Shown here piece by piece: positions 26,753-37,133 of a stretch of 64,000 bases of DNA. How positions within the stretch are numbered: the stretch's first letter is position 1; every line of letters begins with the position of its first letter. Position numbers and translations under genes: made by a program. The notes beneath the pieces are model-generated. The model did no database searches. It worked only from the letters and a program-made list of their open reading frames with translations, and was not told the origin of the DNA. The DNA is from Gemmatimonadota bacterium (lineage in GTDB: Bacteria; Gemmatimonadota; Gemmatimonadetes; Gemmatimonadales; GWC2-71-9): assembly GCA_029262195.1 (NCBI GenBank), contig JAJCZX010000004.1:1-64000 (forward strand). The letters run 5' to 3'.

Positions 26753-29407
26753 CTATTCGTACCGAAGCGCCTCCATCGGAGACACCCGACTAGCCTTTAA
26801 CGCCGGAACGGTAGCCGCGATCAGCGAGACCGACCCGATGGCTACCGCAACCAGACCGAATACAGATGGGTCCGTGGGACTCACTTCGTAGAGCAGACTG
26901 GTCAGGGTTCTGGTAATCCCGAATCCACCGACCAGGCCCAACACCAACCCGATCAGAGCCGGTGCCATGCCCTCGCGGACAACCAGGCTAACTACCGAAC
27001 CAGAACTCGCCCCCAGAGCCGCTCTGATACCGATCTCGTTGGTCCTCTGCGCAACGGTGTAGGATATCACTCCGTAGATCCCTGTTATGGCCAGCAACAG
27101 GGCAAGTCCCGCGAAGGATCCGATCAAGGCGGCGGCGAATCTCGAACTGGCAGTCGAAACCTCGAGCCTCTGCTGCATCGTCTTAACGTCGAAGGGAACC
27201 AGAGTGCCGTCAAAAGATTGAATCACATCTTTCACCTGGTGCGTAATGCTCAACGGGTCGCCCGCCGTTTTTATTGTATAGGTCATGAACGCGAGAGGAG
27301 TTTGCCTGTGGGGCCAGTAGATGTGCCCGTTTAATTCCCCGATTTGCATGTCCTGCACCCCACCTACCACACCCACTATCGTCACGTTGCCACTGCTACG
27401 AAGTATCTCCAGGCCAATGGGGTCGACATCCTCACCCATGTATTTCCGCACGAACGTCTCGTCAACGATTGCAACCGGCGGGTTGTCCTCAGTATCGAAA
27501 GTGTCAAACGAGCGCCCCCTGAGCAGCGGAATTCCCATGGCTTCGAAGTAGCCTTCAGTCACGTATCTCATTTTCGAATTTGGTGACGGTTGGTCCGCCG
27601 GGTATTCGACGCCGGCCAAACGGAACGATCCACTCCAGTTTGACCCACTCATCGGAACAGGAATAATCGCTCCGGCGTGGATGACTCCGGGCAGGGTGCG
27701 TAGTTGAGACAGGGTGCCTTCGAAAAAACTTATTCGGCTGGCGTTGTCCGCGTACCGGTCCTGAGGAAGAGTAACTCGAACCGTAAACACTCCCTCAGGA
27801 TCAAAGCCCGGGTCAGTCCGGGTGAGTTCATTGAAACTCTTGATCATCAACCCCGCCGAGAGCAAGAGCACGACTGACATGGCAACCTCGGTAACAACCA
27901 GGAGATTTCGCGCCCGGGCACTCCCCTTTCCACCCGCCAGATGAGAATCGCCATCTCTGAGGGTGGACCCCATGGCATCGGCAGTTGCTTTGAACGCGGG
28001 ACCGGCACCGAACAACAGGCTGGCCAGGATCGATATTCCTCCGGTAAAAAGTAGGACGCTGGTATCCAGTGTCACCTCACCTACACGCGGCATTCCCAGG
28101 TCCGGCAATCCTGCAACCAATTTCACGACTGCGTATCCGAGCCCCAGACCGACTAATCCTCCGATAGAGCCCAGAACAAGACTCTCGGTTATCATCTGCT
28201 TCACTATGAGCGATCTGCGCCCGCCCAGGGCCATGCGCACAGCGATCTCCCTCTGACGCGCCTCCCCTCTGGCAAAGAGTAGACTGGCGACGTTGGCACA
28301 TCCGATCAGCAGAACAAGGCCGACCGAACCGAGAAGGACGAGCAACGCCGTACCTGTCGTTTCCCCCAGCACAAATTGCTGGAAATCACCTATCCCGATG
28401 AAGAAGCCGGTTCGCCCGCTTTCATCGCGGAGGTTCCGAGCCATTTGATCCATGGCATTCTGGGCACCGGCGAAGTCAACTCCATCTGCAAGGCGCGCCA
28501 CCGTTGCTAAATTCTCGCGCCCGCGCGCAGCTTCTGTGAGGACATCAGGAGTAAACGCTATGGGCGAGTACACGTCGGCCGCTGGAAACGAAACAAATTT
28601 GTCCGACAGCACTCCAATTACTTCATGACCAACATTGTCGAGGATTATTGACTTTCCCACGATATCGTCGACTCCACCGAAACGGCTCACCCATGCGGAG
28701 TGGGTCAGAATCACCACGTTGTTCTGGCCGACCTGTGATTCCTCGTCGACAAAGGTTCGACCCTGTTCAGCCGATATTTTGAGAACGTCAAAGTAATTGG
28801 CCGTGGTCGTCAATCTTGTGAGGCGCACCGGGTCGCCCGAACCTGTCAAGGTAACGTTTCGTAGAGTGAACGCGGCGATCCCTTCAAAAACATCTGTACG
28901 TTCTGTGTAGTCCACATAGTTCATCGCCGAAACATTGGCGACCGGAAGCCCCGCCTCCGGATAAGAATGCCATAATCCGATGAGCCGGTCCGATTCCGGA
29001 TAAGGAAGGGGGTTGAGGACGATAGAGTTCACGAGGGTAAACATCGCCGTATTGCCCCCCACTCCAAGGGCGAGGGTGATGATCGTAATGGAAGCAAATC
29101 CGGGGTTCTTAAGCAACGATCGGAAAGCGTAACGAAGGTTTTGCAAAATCATCTCTACTCCTGGAAACGTACCTGTTTTAACGAAATACTCTTCCCTGCA
29201 TTGCGTGCGAACAACGTTTTCACCCCCGAACCTTCGACTTGCCTCGGCATAGGCCTCCCGGGCGGTTAATCCCGTCGATCTGAGAGCAGCCGCTTCCTGT
29301 TCGAGATGGAATCTGATCTCGTCGTCGATCCCACTGGCCACAGACTCCGGACGGATCCTGGCTTTAAACCAGATTCGGACCGACGATCGGAACTCGCTCC
29401 AGCTCAT
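26753..29407 (-). CDS. ADOP-type orphan ABC permease with N-terminal prefix domain
   Basis: About 884 residues from the ATG at 29407, which overlaps the PadR gene stop in an ATGA; a longer frame to 29455 exists but the overlap start is more natural. An N-terminal cytoplasmic prefix of about 80 residues (EIRFHLEQEAAALRSTGLTAREAYAEASRRFGG) is the domain usually found on PadR-linked ADOP permeases. Two MacB_PCD/FtsX modules follow, the first beginning PGFASITIITLALGVGGNTAMF; the protein ends KASRVSPMEALRYE. No ATPase is adjacent. The PadR link implies inducible expression, perhaps by antibiotics or envelope stress. Confidence 0.92.
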   Translation of the reverse strand: MSWSEFRSSVRIWFKARIRPESVASGIDDEIRFHLEQEAAALRSTGLTAREAYAEASRRFGGENVVRTQCREEYFVKTGTFPGVEMILQNLRYAFRSLLKNPGFASITIITLALGVGGNTAMFTLVNSIVLNPLPYPESDRLIGLWHSYPEAGLPVANVSAMNYVDYTERTDVFEGIAAFTLRNVTLTGSGDPVRLTRLTTTANYFDVLKISAEQGRTFVDEESQVGQNNVVILTHSAWVSRFGGVDDIVGKSIILDNVGHEVIGVLSDKFVSFPAADVYSPIAFTPDVLTEAARGRENLATVARLADGVDFAGAQNAMDQMARNLRDESGRTGFFIGIGDFQQFVLGETTGTALLVLLGSVGLVLLIGCANVASLLFARGEARQREIAVRMALGGRRSLIVKQMITESLVLGSIGGLVGLGLGYAVVKLVAGLPDLGMPRVGEVTLDTSVLLFTGGISILASLLFGAGPAFKATADAMGSTLRDGDSHLAGGKGSARARNLLVVTEVAMSVVLLLSAGLMIKSFNELTRTDPGFDPEGVFTVRVTLPQDRYADNASRISFFEGTLSQLRTLPGVIHAGAIIPVPMSGSNWSGSFRLAGVEYPADQPSPNSKMRYVTEGYFEAMGIPLLRGRSFDTFDTEDNPPVAIVDETFVRKYMGEDVDPIGLEILRSSGNVTIVGVVGGVQDMQIGELNGHIYWPHRQTPLAFMTYTIKTAGDPLSITHQVKDVIQSFDGTLVPFDVKTMQQRLEVSTASSRFAAALIGSFAGLALLLAITGIYGVISYTVAQRTNEIGIRAALGASSGSVVSLVVREGMAPALIGLVLGLVGGFGITRTLTSLLYEVSPTDPSVFGLVAVAIGSVSLIAATVPALKASRVSPMEALRYE

Positions 29408-29739
29408 CAGGATCCCTTTACCACCCCTGAAACCGCTGACACGAAAGTTTCCCAACTAGCCTGTTCGGCATTCGCCCTTTTTCGCCCCGCTGCTGTTAGT
29501 CGATAGGCCTTCACTCGCCGATTCGTGTCCGAGACACCCCATTTCGACTGGATCCATCCCTTCTTCTCCATCCTGTAGAGGGCCGGATACAGTGAACCCT
29601 GTTCGACATCGAAAACACCATCAGAAAGGGTCCGAATCGATTGACTGATTGAGTATCCATGTGCTGGCCCTCGCAAAAGTGTGGTCAACACAAGCATGTC
29701 GAGTGTTCCCGGCAGCAGGTCCCTGCTAGCTGAAGCCAT
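29407..29739 (-). CDS. PadR family transcriptional regulator
   Basis: 110 residues from the ATG at 29739 (MASASRDLLPGTLDML, the normal PadR beginning); the frame is open further upstream to 29835 but that extension does not look like PadR. Winged helix: LLPGTLDMLVLTTLLRGPAHGY, then GSLYPALYRMEKKGWI, then the wing and the RRVKAYRLTAAGRKR segment, with a C-terminal dimerisation helix. It overlaps the downstream ADOP permease gene by four bases, a standard pairing in which PadR represses the permease operon. Probable operator at 29778-29800. Confidence 0.93.
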   Translation of the reverse strand: MASASRDLLPGTLDMLVLTTLLRGPAHGYSISQSIRTLSDGVFDVEQGSLYPALYRMEKKGWIQSKWGVSDTNRRVKAYRLTAAGRKRANAEQASWETFVSAVSGVVKGS

Positions 29740-29777
29740 CGTTTTGTCCGTTTTGTTTGAGAACCCCACCCTTAGAC

Positions 29778-29800
29778 CATCTACAGTTAGATGTCCTAAC
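29778..29800. promoter_or_regulatory. Overlapping inverted repeats upstream of padR, probable operator
   Basis: Two exact inverted repeats overlap: CATCTA-CAGT-TAGATG at 29778-29793 and GTTAG-ATGTC-CTAAC at 29786-29800. They lie about 40-60 bases upstream of the PadR start, where its promoter is expected, and about 110 bases upstream of the divergent universal stress protein gene. PadR dimers bind palindromes at their own promoters, so autorepression is likely. Inference from symmetry and position. Confidence 0.5.
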
Positions 29801-29910
29801 AGTAAGAGTTTACAAGTTGGATGGATCAATGACAAAAAAGGTTGGAAGTCGTACTTGATCCCACTTGATCAAGGCTTGCATCAACACCCGTTTGGATTCA
29901 CCTTCTTCGC

Positions 29911-30378
29911 ATGTCGGTTGCGAACGAACACATTCTGGTCCCCGTAGATTTTTCGGAGCATTCACGACGTGCACTCGTGTGGGCGTGCAATTCGGCTCGC
30001 GATAGCGGTGCCTCAATCACGATTCTCCACGTTGTGAATGACCCCGCCAGGTCTCCCGGCTATTACAGGAAGGCGATGCAGGAAAGCACCCTTCTGGAGA
30101 TTGAAGAAGCGGCTCGCAAGATGTTCGATCAATTTCTCGCCGAGACTGGGACAAAACTTCCCGGAGACGAGTTAACTTCGTGCGAAATCAAGCTGGTGTC
30201 CGGGGTCCCGGTCGGACGAATCCTGGAGCTTGCCGCGGAGCTTAAAACCACGCACATAGTTATGGGGAGTCAGGGTTGGACCAATATTGGCTCAGTGTTA
30301 CTTGGTTCCAAGGCCGAACAAGTCGTGAGACAGGCCAAACTTCCGGTAACTGTTGTCAAGGGCCCCAGAGAAACTTGA
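29911..30378 (+). CDS. Universal stress protein (UspA family)
   Basis: 155 residues, a single Usp domain. N-terminal strand HILVPVDFSEHSRRAL with the conserved Asp; C-terminal ATP-binding motif G-S-Q-G-x(9)-G-S (GSQGWTNIGSVLLGS) followed by VVRQAKLPVTVVKG, so it belongs to the ATP-binding class. Cytoplasmic. The next gene, a Na/Pi cotransporter homologue, starts 25 bases after its stop, suggesting co-transcription. Confidence 0.93.
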   Translation: MSVANEHILVPVDFSEHSRRALVWACNSARDSGASITILHVVNDPARSPGYYRKAMQESTLLEIEEAARKMFDQFLAETGTKLPGDELTSCEIKLVSGVPVGRILELAAELKTTHIVMGSQGWTNIGSVLLGSKAEQVVRQAKLPVTVVKGPRET

Positions 30379-30403
30379 TGGCGGTGCTGAGGTGCTCCTC
30401 TAT

Positions 30404-32104
30404 ATGACCGGTCCGATTCAACAAGACTCTCTCGAATTGTTCGCACTGACCACCGGTTTGTTGGGCGGACTTGCTCTCTTCCTTTTCGGTATGGACCAGA
30501 TGGCGGGGGCCCTTAAGAAGGCCGCCGGAAGTAGAATGCGTGCGATCCTGGCGCGCCTGACGGCAAACCGTTTCGCGGGGGTGGCTACCGGCGCTTTTGT
30601 AACAGCGGTCATACAGTCCTCATCGGTAACAACTGTGCTGGTTGTCGGGTTCATTACAGCAGGCCTTCTTTCGATGTCCCAGTCGATTGGGATAATCATG
30701 GGAGCCAATATCGGAACAACGGTTACAGCCCAGATTATTGCGTTTAAGGTGACCAAACTGGCCCTGGTACTGGTGGCTGGTGGCTTCGGAATGAGCTTCC
30801 TGGGTAGCCGCGAAAAGTTAAAGGTCTACGGGGCAGGGGTGATGGGAATCGGGCTTATCTTCCTGGGAATGAGCATAATGGGCGAGGCCATGTACCCTTT
30901 GCGGACATACCAGCCCTTCATCGACTGGATGTCCCACATGGAGCGCCCGATCCTGGGAATTCTCGCCGGGGCCCTGTTCACCGCTCTCGTTCAATCCTCC
31001 TCCGCCACTACCGGCGTCGTGATCGCGATGGCCAGCCAGGGCCTTATAACGCTCCCCGCGGGAATCGCATTGATTTTCGGCTCCAACATCGGCACCTGCG
31101 TAACCGCACTGCTCGCTTCAGCAGGTAAACCCCGCGAAGCCGTTCGCGCAGCGGCGGTTCACGTCACCTTCAACGTCGCGGGCGTGCTGTTGTGGCTGGG
31201 TTTCATTGACTACCTGGCCGCGTTCGTAACCGCGGTTTCTCCTGCCAGTTCCCTCAGCGGGGCTGACCTGCTTGCGGCAACGGTTCCAAGGCAGATTGCT
31301 AACGCACACACAGTTTTCAACGTTGCCAACACTCTTGTGTTCATCTGGTTCGCCCCGTTGTTGGCCAGGTTGGTCGAACGAATGGTCCCCGACCGACCAC
31401 TCAAAGAAGCCGAGATTGTCCGCGCAAAATATCTTGACTCTCAGTTGCTTAGCACACCTTCTCTCGCGTTGGACAGGGCGCGCCTTGAGCTACTGCACAT
31501 GAGCGATTCTGTCCGTGAAATGCTCAAGGACATCCTTCCGGCGATGACGGAGGGACCCAGAGAGCTTCTGGATTCGGTACAATCCACAGACGATCGAGTG
31601 GATGTGTTGCACGGTAAGGTCGTCACATACCTCGGCCAGATCAGCGGCACCGCTATGACGGAAAGGGAAACGGAGGAACTCCTCCAACTTCTGGAAGCGG
31701 CCAACGCACTCGAAAACATCGGAGACATTATCGAAACCAATCTGGTGAATCTGGGGCGCCAGAGAATGTCACACGATGTGGAAATCAGCGATTCCACCCT
31801 GAACGTTATCCGTGAATTCCACACGGCGGTGTCAAGAGCCCTGGACGCAGCAATGCAAGCAGTTACGCAACGTAGCGGAGAGGCCGCGAGAGTTGTGTCT
31901 GGTATGAAAAATGAGATCAATGCTCTTGCCGCTTCCGCAAATGAACACCAGGCCCAACGGCTCACGGCATCCGAGCCAAATCGATTACCCGCATACACGA
32001 TCGAAACCGACATAGTCCAGAACCTTAAGCGAATCTACTATTTCTGCAAACGAATGGCGCGGACAGCTGTCACCGTAAAAGGAGGGGAAGGAATCAAGGA
32101 ATAA
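30404..32104 (+). CDS. Na+/phosphate cotransporter family protein with C-terminal PhoU-like domain
   Basis: 566 residues from the ATG at 30404, which has GAGGTG about ten bases upstream; a TTG at 30353 would overlap the stress protein gene and is less likely. Two Na_Pi_cotrans repeats are visible, each with the QSSS motif (AVIQSSSVTTVLVVGF and ALVQSSSATTGVVIAM) and a following GANIGTTVTA/GSNIGTCVTA loop. After about residue 340 comes a cytoplasmic helical region (MLKDILPAMTEGPRELLDSV and later helices) typical of a PhoU-like tail. Probable role: sodium-driven phosphate uptake or export. Confidence 0.93.
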   Translation: MTGPIQQDSLELFALTTGLLGGLALFLFGMDQMAGALKKAAGSRMRAILARLTANRFAGVATGAFVTAVIQSSSVTTVLVVGFITAGLLSMSQSIGIIMGANIGTTVTAQIIAFKVTKLALVLVAGGFGMSFLGSREKLKVYGAGVMGIGLIFLGMSIMGEAMYPLRTYQPFIDWMSHMERPILGILAGALFTALVQSSSATTGVVIAMASQGLITLPAGIALIFGSNIGTCVTALLASAGKPREAVRAAAVHVTFNVAGVLLWLGFIDYLAAFVTAVSPASSLSGADLLAATVPRQIANAHTVFNVANTLVFIWFAPLLARLVERMVPDRPLKEAEIVRAKYLDSQLLSTPSLALDRARLELLHMSDSVREMLKDILPAMTEGPRELLDSVQSTDDRVDVLHGKVVTYLGQISGTAMTERETEELLQLLEAANALENIGDIIETNLVNLGRQRMSHDVEISDSTLNVIREFHTAVSRALDAAMQAVTQRSGEAARVVSGMKNEINALAASANEHQAQRLTASEPNRLPAYTIETDIVQNLKRIYYFCKRMARTAVTVKGGEGIKE

Positions 32105-32177
32105 CTTTTTTTGCACACCCGAAATTTGATGTTAATTTTTCGGTAGACTGGTCGAACAACCACCATAATTTCCACGT

Positions 32178-33269
32178 ATGAAAACAACACAACTACCTGA
32201 CGATGCCGAGATGTTCAGGGCCTTTTCGGCTCGGGATACCTCTTACGACGGAGTTTTCTTCACCGGGGTAAAGACCACCGGTATTTTCTGCAGGCCTGCT
32301 TGCCCGGCCAAGAAACCACTGCGAAAAAACATTCATTTTTTTCCGTCGGCTCGGGACGCGCTAGGCGCCGGATATCGGCCCTGTAAGAGGTGTACTCCTC
32401 TAAGCAATTCAGGGGCAACTCCAGATTGGATTCGTTCTCTTATTTCCGAAGTCGAAGGCAACCCCGGCAAACGGTGGAGAGACGCCGACCTCAGGGCGAT
32501 GTCGATTCAACCCGAGCGAGCCCGCCGTTGGTTCCAGGCCAATCACGGCATGACGTTCCACCAGTATCAAAGAGCCCGCCGACTCGGACTGGCCTTGGGA
32601 CGTATTCAGCAGGGAGACAGGTTAACCGGTACCGCGTTCGACCATGGCTTCGAATCAGAAAGCGGCTTCCGGGACGCCTTCAAGGGTATCTTTGGCAGCG
32701 CACCCGGCACGACACGCGATGGGAATGCGGTGGCGATGACGCGGATCCTCACGCCTCTCGGGCCGATGTTGGCTGGCGCCACCACCGAAGGACTCTGCCT
32801 GCTGGAATTCACCGACCGCCGAATGCTGGAGACTCAACTCAAACGCCTCTACGGGTACCTCAAAGCCCCGACGTTTCCGGGTAGTAACGAACATCTCATA
32901 AATACTGACAGAGAATTGCGGGAATATTTTTCGGGAAAGCGCAAGCACTTTACGGTACCTCTGGTAGTACCAGGCACTGAATTTCAGAGAGCGATCTGGA
33001 AGCAACTGCAAGAGATTCCCTATGGCAGTACTATGTCTTACGACGCCATTGCTCGCGGAATAGGCAAACCTGGAGCGCAACGTGCAGTGGGAAAGGCGAA
33101 CGGTGACAACCGCCTCGCCATCATAATCCCGTGCCATCGAGTGATTCGAAGCGACGGGACACTGTCAGGCTACGGCGGAGGGGTTTGGCGCAAAAGACGA
33201 TTGTTGGAGTTGGAGGGACACGCCGTCACCGACGAGGGCTCATCGACCGGCCCGCGCGCAAATGGATAG
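32178..33269 (+). CDS. ada: Bifunctional Ada: methyl-DNA responsive regulator and O6-methylguanine-DNA methyltransferase
   Basis: 363 residues with all Ada modules: N-terminal zinc domain with Cys38, Cys42, Cys69 and Cys72 (FCRPACP... CKRC), one of which takes methyl from phosphotriesters; AraC-type helix-turn-helix about 85-180 (GLALGRIQQGDRLT... FESESGFRDAFKGIFG); and a C-terminal methyltransferase with active-site Cys319 in IIPCHRVI and the GTEFQRAIWKQLQEIPYGST substrate segment. Family function: repair of alkylated DNA and activation of its own regulon after methylation. It stands alone in its orientation; the convergent hybrid kinase gene ends 15 bases away. Confidence 0.96.
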   Translation: MKTTQLPDDAEMFRAFSARDTSYDGVFFTGVKTTGIFCRPACPAKKPLRKNIHFFPSARDALGAGYRPCKRCTPLSNSGATPDWIRSLISEVEGNPGKRWRDADLRAMSIQPERARRWFQANHGMTFHQYQRARRLGLALGRIQQGDRLTGTAFDHGFESESGFRDAFKGIFGSAPGTTRDGNAVAMTRILTPLGPMLAGATTEGLCLLEFTDRRMLETQLKRLYGYLKAPTFPGSNEHLINTDRELREYFSGKRKHFTVPLVVPGTEFQRAIWKQLQEIPYGSTMSYDAIARGIGKPGAQRAVGKANGDNRLAIIIPCHRVIRSDGTLSGYGGGVWRKRRLLELEGHAVTDEGSSTGPRANG

Positions 33270-33284
33270 TAGCCACTCTAACCT

Positions 33285-36200
33285 TCAAGTGGTCGCAGCC
33301 CCGAAACCTTCGATCCATTGTTCGAGCGCTGCGGCAATCCTGGCAGGGGAAACTGGCTTGGTTACGTAATCATCCATGCCAGCCACCATGCACTTTTCCC
33401 GATCGCCCGCCATAGCGTTGGCTGTCATCGCAATAATCGGAATACGCTCGCCTCCGCAGCTGGTTTCCTGGGACCGAATCCTTCCGGTCGCTTCGTAGCC
33501 GTCGACCTCGGGCATCTGACAGTCCATGAAGATCACGTCAAAATCTCCATCATTCCATTTCCGAACCGCAACCTCACCGTTTTCAGCCAATTCCACATCA
33601 CAACCGAGTTTGCTAAGCATTTTGATCGCCACTTTTTGATTAATCGCGTTGTCCTCGACAAGCAGGACTGTGGGGCGTGGGCGAACCGTACCAGGAACAG
33701 TTTCTGGAGGCAGGTCTTCAAATACAATTGTGGATTCGGCAACTGAATGTCGGGTCACAAATCGTCGATCATCTGAGCCGCACACGGCGCCCAGAACGGC
33801 CCTCAACGTATCGGGGTCAGCAGGTTTGACAAGATAGCCTGCGAAACCAGCCTCTTCCAAACGTTTGCCGTCGCCCCTGGAACCGGCCGACGTCATGAGA
33901 ACTAATTTCAAACCGGCAGTACCGGGGTCGGATTTTAGATGCAAACCGAGTTTTTCACCGTTCACATCGGGCATGCGGTAGTCAAGTATAGCGACATCGA
34001 AGGGTTTTTCTGAACTTGATAAAACATCAAGCGCACCAGCAGCCGATTCAGCCCCTTCCGATTCCATGCCCCAACTCTGGATCTGTTCGGAGACGACCCT
34101 CCTGTTAACTTCGTTGTCGTCAACAATCAGAACTCGCATTCCTGTAACGTCGGCCATGATCATTGGTGACGGCGCTTCCGAGACGGGCAATGGGAGCGTA
34201 AACCAGAACGTGGACCCCACACCTTCCTCGCTGTCAACGTTCATTTCTCCACCCATTATTTCGATCAACTGCCTGGAGATTGCCAGACCCAAACCGGTTC
34301 CCCCATATTTGCGGGTAGTGGAACCGTCAGCCTGGCTGAATGCCTGAAATAGCCTCCCCCTCCCCTCTTTCGAAATTCCGATACCGGTATCTTTGACCGA
34401 TACTTTGTAATGTGCAATCCCCGCAATTTCTTCGCCATCAATTTCAACCAGGACATGTCCTTCCTTTGTGAACTTGATAGCGTTGCCAATCAGGTTCATC
34501 AGTACCTGTCGTAGCCTCCCAGGGTCTCCTACAACATTGCGAGGCACTCCAGGTTTGAACCTCATCATGATTTCAAGATTTTTCTCTTCGCATTTTGGAG
34601 CGAGCAAGGTAAGGAGCTCTGAAATAGCACTTTGAAAGTCGAACGGGATCGGTTCGACATCCAGTTTCCCAGCTTCGATCTTGGAAAAATCCAGGATGTC
34701 GTTGATAATCGTCAGGAGCGAATTCCCGGATGACATGATCGTTTCGGCAAAGTCCTTTTGCTCCTCGGTTAGATCAGTTTCCAGGAGAAGTTGAGTCATT
34801 CCCAGAACGCCGTTCATCGGTGTGCGAATTTCGTGGCTCATGGTTGCGAGAAAATCGCCCTTGGCCTTCGTGGCTATTTGAGCGTCGGCCAGTGCGGCCT
34901 GGAGAAGTTCTGATTGTTCCCGCAGATCTTGCGCCTGGAGGTCTAATTTCGCCTGGGTGTCTTCTAGGTTTTTGACATATCCCTGGAGGCGGATCTCGGC
35001 TTCTTTGCGCTCGGTGATGTCACTATCTGATCCAACCATCCTCAGAGCATCGCCCGTTTCACTCCATGCGACCACCTTGCCCCGGTCCAGATTGTGGCGG
35101 TAAGTGCCGTCTTTCTTCCGCAACCGGTTCTCACATTCATATGATGTGGTCTTGCCGGCAAAGTGGTCCTCCAGCATGGCATGGGTTCTGTCCCAATCGT
35201 CCGGGTGAACCAGTTCTTTCCAGGTATCAATGTGCCCTCTAATCTCCGGCGGGTCGTATCCGAGGGTCCGCGCCCATTGGTCGCTGAAAAGGACTTTTCC
35301 GGTTTTGATATCCCAATCCCAAACACCGTCAGCGGTAGATTCAAGTGCCCAGCCAAGCCTATCTTTGCTGCGGGCCAGTTCTTCTCCCTGTTCGATTCGG
35401 TCCAATGCACCGCTAAGTGTTTGCGCGGCTGTGTTGAGAAACATCTTGTGTTGTTCTGACTCGCGGGCTCCGCTCGAGAGATATAGCACGACTACGGCTT
35501 TGACGCGGCCTCCCACTTTAAGTGGAATATTGTAGTGTCCGTGAGGTTTCATTCCCTTATAACGAGTCTCATGCCTTCTGTCCACGTGGGAAGCAAATTG
35601 AATTTTTCCAGTTGCCGCCGCCCGCCCGCACAGGCAGTGCCCGGGAGACACGGTTGCGCAACCAATTTGGAGTTGCTGGGGAAAATCCTTGGACACGCGC
35701 AACTGGAGCAATCCCGCCGCATTGGTAGAAAAGCCTGCACCCTCTGTGCCGGACCCCAGGAAATCCATTTCCGTCAGCACATGGACTGCGCCGTAGAGAA
35801 GTTCATCGCAGGTAGAAGCCGAAGCGGCCATTTCACTTACCTGATGCAGGGCGTTCCTTGCCGACACATCGCTGCGGAGTTTTTCCGCCGTTCTTATCTC
35901 ATCGCGGATCTGGCGGCCGACGACCACGAGCACTCCACCGGTCAGAGCAAGCACCAAGAAAGTCGCCAGGACGGCGTTGATGAACGCCTCTCGATAACTG
36001 GCGACGATTTCAGTAGTAACATCCCCGAGATCGGTACTAAGGTAGATTTCAACCGCCCTCAAACTATTGGTGTACTCGGCGGAGGTGCGGAACCATTCAT
36101 TCGCCGAAAGGTCTGCGAAGCGTTGCTCCAGCACCGAGTTCCGCAAAGCCAGGAAATTTTCCCGCGAGTCCGACACTCCGAGGTCAAAAAAATGCACTGA

Positions 36201-36947
36201 AGCATCATCGGCGAAGAACCTGAACCCCTCCTCATTTTCATCTTGAAACCGTATGTAGGAGCGGTGGACGGCCCGAGCTTCATCGTTCATCTGCCGGTCG
36301 ACGATGGCAGGGGCGATCAACGCACGCTCTCGCCCGACGAACTCCTTCAGCCACAAGGTTTTTGAAAGTGCGTCAACCCGGTGGATCAGTTCAGGTTCTT
36401 CGATGTGGGCTCCGATCCGGTCGAACGCAACCAGAAATCGCTCCAATATCCGGCTAAACCCTTCCGTCGCGCTCGCAGAGTACCGATTTACCTCGGACCG
36501 GAGAAGGGCGACCGAATCCCCGGTTTGGAGAAGAAGTCTCAGGTGATCGGTTCCAAGCGGCGCCAGGATGGCCGTCTGTCGTTCATCGAGGGACGCCACT
36601 CCGAGTAACCCTTCGTCAACAAGCTCGCGACGGTTGCGCAACTCAGAGGAATATTCGGTACCGTTGGTGACGGCAAAGACTGCGGAGAGCGCTCGCTCGA
36701 ATTGAAGATCGTGAACGAGTCCCGCCAATTGCCGGACTAAAAGGACCTCGTTCCTTACACCGTTTGCTTCGCGGCGGCGGTTCGCGGCATCAAGCATGGA
36801 AGAGATGGAGTAATCCAACAACCCGAGGGTTGGTACCAGGGCTGCGAGGAACACCGGCACGACCCGCGCAATCAGTCCCCTGTTAACCTGGGACCGGAAT
36901 CTTCCGCCAATCTTGCTATGGAATGACTGCCGTTCTTGGTCGGACAC
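33285..36947 (-). CDS. NIT-domain hybrid histidine kinase (NIT-GAF-PAS-HisKA-HATPase-REC-REC)
   Basis: 1220 residues. Helix 1 about 29-48; periplasmic nitrate/nitrite-sensing-like (NIT) domain about 55-315 with [15 protein letters not shown]; helix 2 about 322-345; GAF-like about 365-510 with [13 protein letters not shown]_3 type about 525-645 ([23 protein letters not shown]); coiled coil; HisKA with [10 protein letters not shown] (His705); HATPase with [10 protein letters not shown] and [11 protein letters not shown]; receiver 1 about 935-1055 (acceptor in LDYRMPD); receiver 2 about 1090-1210 ([14 protein letters not shown]). No Hpt domain is present, so a separate phosphotransfer protein is needed if it follows a phosphorelay. 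The NIT assignment rests on pattern and topology. The upstream kinase gene ends 186 bases away on the same strand. Confidence 0.9.
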   Translation of the reverse strand: MSDQERQSFHSKIGGRFRSQVNRGLIARVVPVFLAALVPTLGLLDYSISSMLDAANRRREANGVRNEVLLVRQLAGLVHDLQFERALSAVFAVTNGTEYSSELRNRRELVDEGLLGVASLDERQTAILAPLGTDHLRLLLQTGDSVALLRSEVNRYSASATEGFSRILERFLVAFDRIGAHIEEPELIHRVDALSKTLWLKEFVGRERALIAPAIVDRQMNDEARAVHRSYIRFQDENEEGFRFFADDASVHFFDLGVSDSRENFLALRNSVLEQRFADLSANEWFRTSAEYTNSLRAVEIYLSTDLGDVTTEIVASYREAFINAVLATFLVLALTGGVLVVVGRQIRDEIRTAEKLRSDVSARNALHQVSEMAASASTCDELLYGAVHVLTEMDFLGSGTEGAGFSTNAAGLLQLRVSKDFPQQLQIGCATVSPGHCLCGRAAATGKIQFASHVDRRHETRYKGMKPHGHYNIPLKVGGRVKAVVVLYLSSGARESEQHKMFLNTAAQTLSGALDRIEQGEELARSKDRLGWALESTADGVWDWDIKTGKVLFSDQWARTLGYDPPEIRGHIDTWKELVHPDDWDRTHAMLEDHFAGKTTSYECENRLRKKDGTYRHNLDRGKVVAWSETGDALRMVGSDSDITERKEAEIRLQGYVKNLEDTQAKLDLQAQDLREQSELLQAALADAQIATKAKGDFLATMSHEIRTPMNGVLGMTQLLLETDLTEEQKDFAETIMSSGNSLLTIINDILDFSKIEAGKLDVEPIPFDFQSAISELLTLLAPKCEEKNLEIMMRFKPGVPRNVVGDPGRLRQVLMNLIGNAIKFTKEGHVLVEIDGEEIAGIAHYKVSVKDTGIGISKEGRGRLFQAFSQADGSTTRKYGGTGLGLAISRQLIEIMGGEMNVDSEEGVGSTFWFTLPLPVSEAPSPMIMADVTGMRVLIVDDNEVNRRVVSEQIQSWGMESEGAESAAGALDVLSSSEKPFDVAILDYRMPDVNGEKLGLHLKSDPGTAGLKLVLMTSAGSRGDGKRLEEAGFAGYLVKPADPDTLRAVLGAVCGSDDRRFVTRHSVAESTIVFEDLPPETVPGTVRPRPTVLLVEDNAINQKVAIKMLSKLGCDVELAENGEVAVRKWNDGDFDVIFMDCQMPEVDGYEATGRIRSQETSCGGERIPIIAMTANAMAGDREKCMVAGMDDYVTKPVSPARIAAALEQWIEGFGAATT

Positions 36948-37133
36948 GTACGATCTCCCGGAAAAACGAACTAGGGGGCTTCGCCCAGAAATAACATTGG
37001 CATGGTAGACACGAATCGCAAGCGACCCGGGAGAAGAACAAACAGCTTAACCAGGACCTTTGTCAGTGACGTCGCCGTTCTCCCCGACCCCCAACCTTCG
37101 TGGAGCAAACGCCACCAGCGTAGATTCGGGGAG

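Noticed and set aside
35535..36200. 221-codon frame on the + strand
   Set aside because: Antisense to the NIT hybrid kinase gene; no signal of its own.
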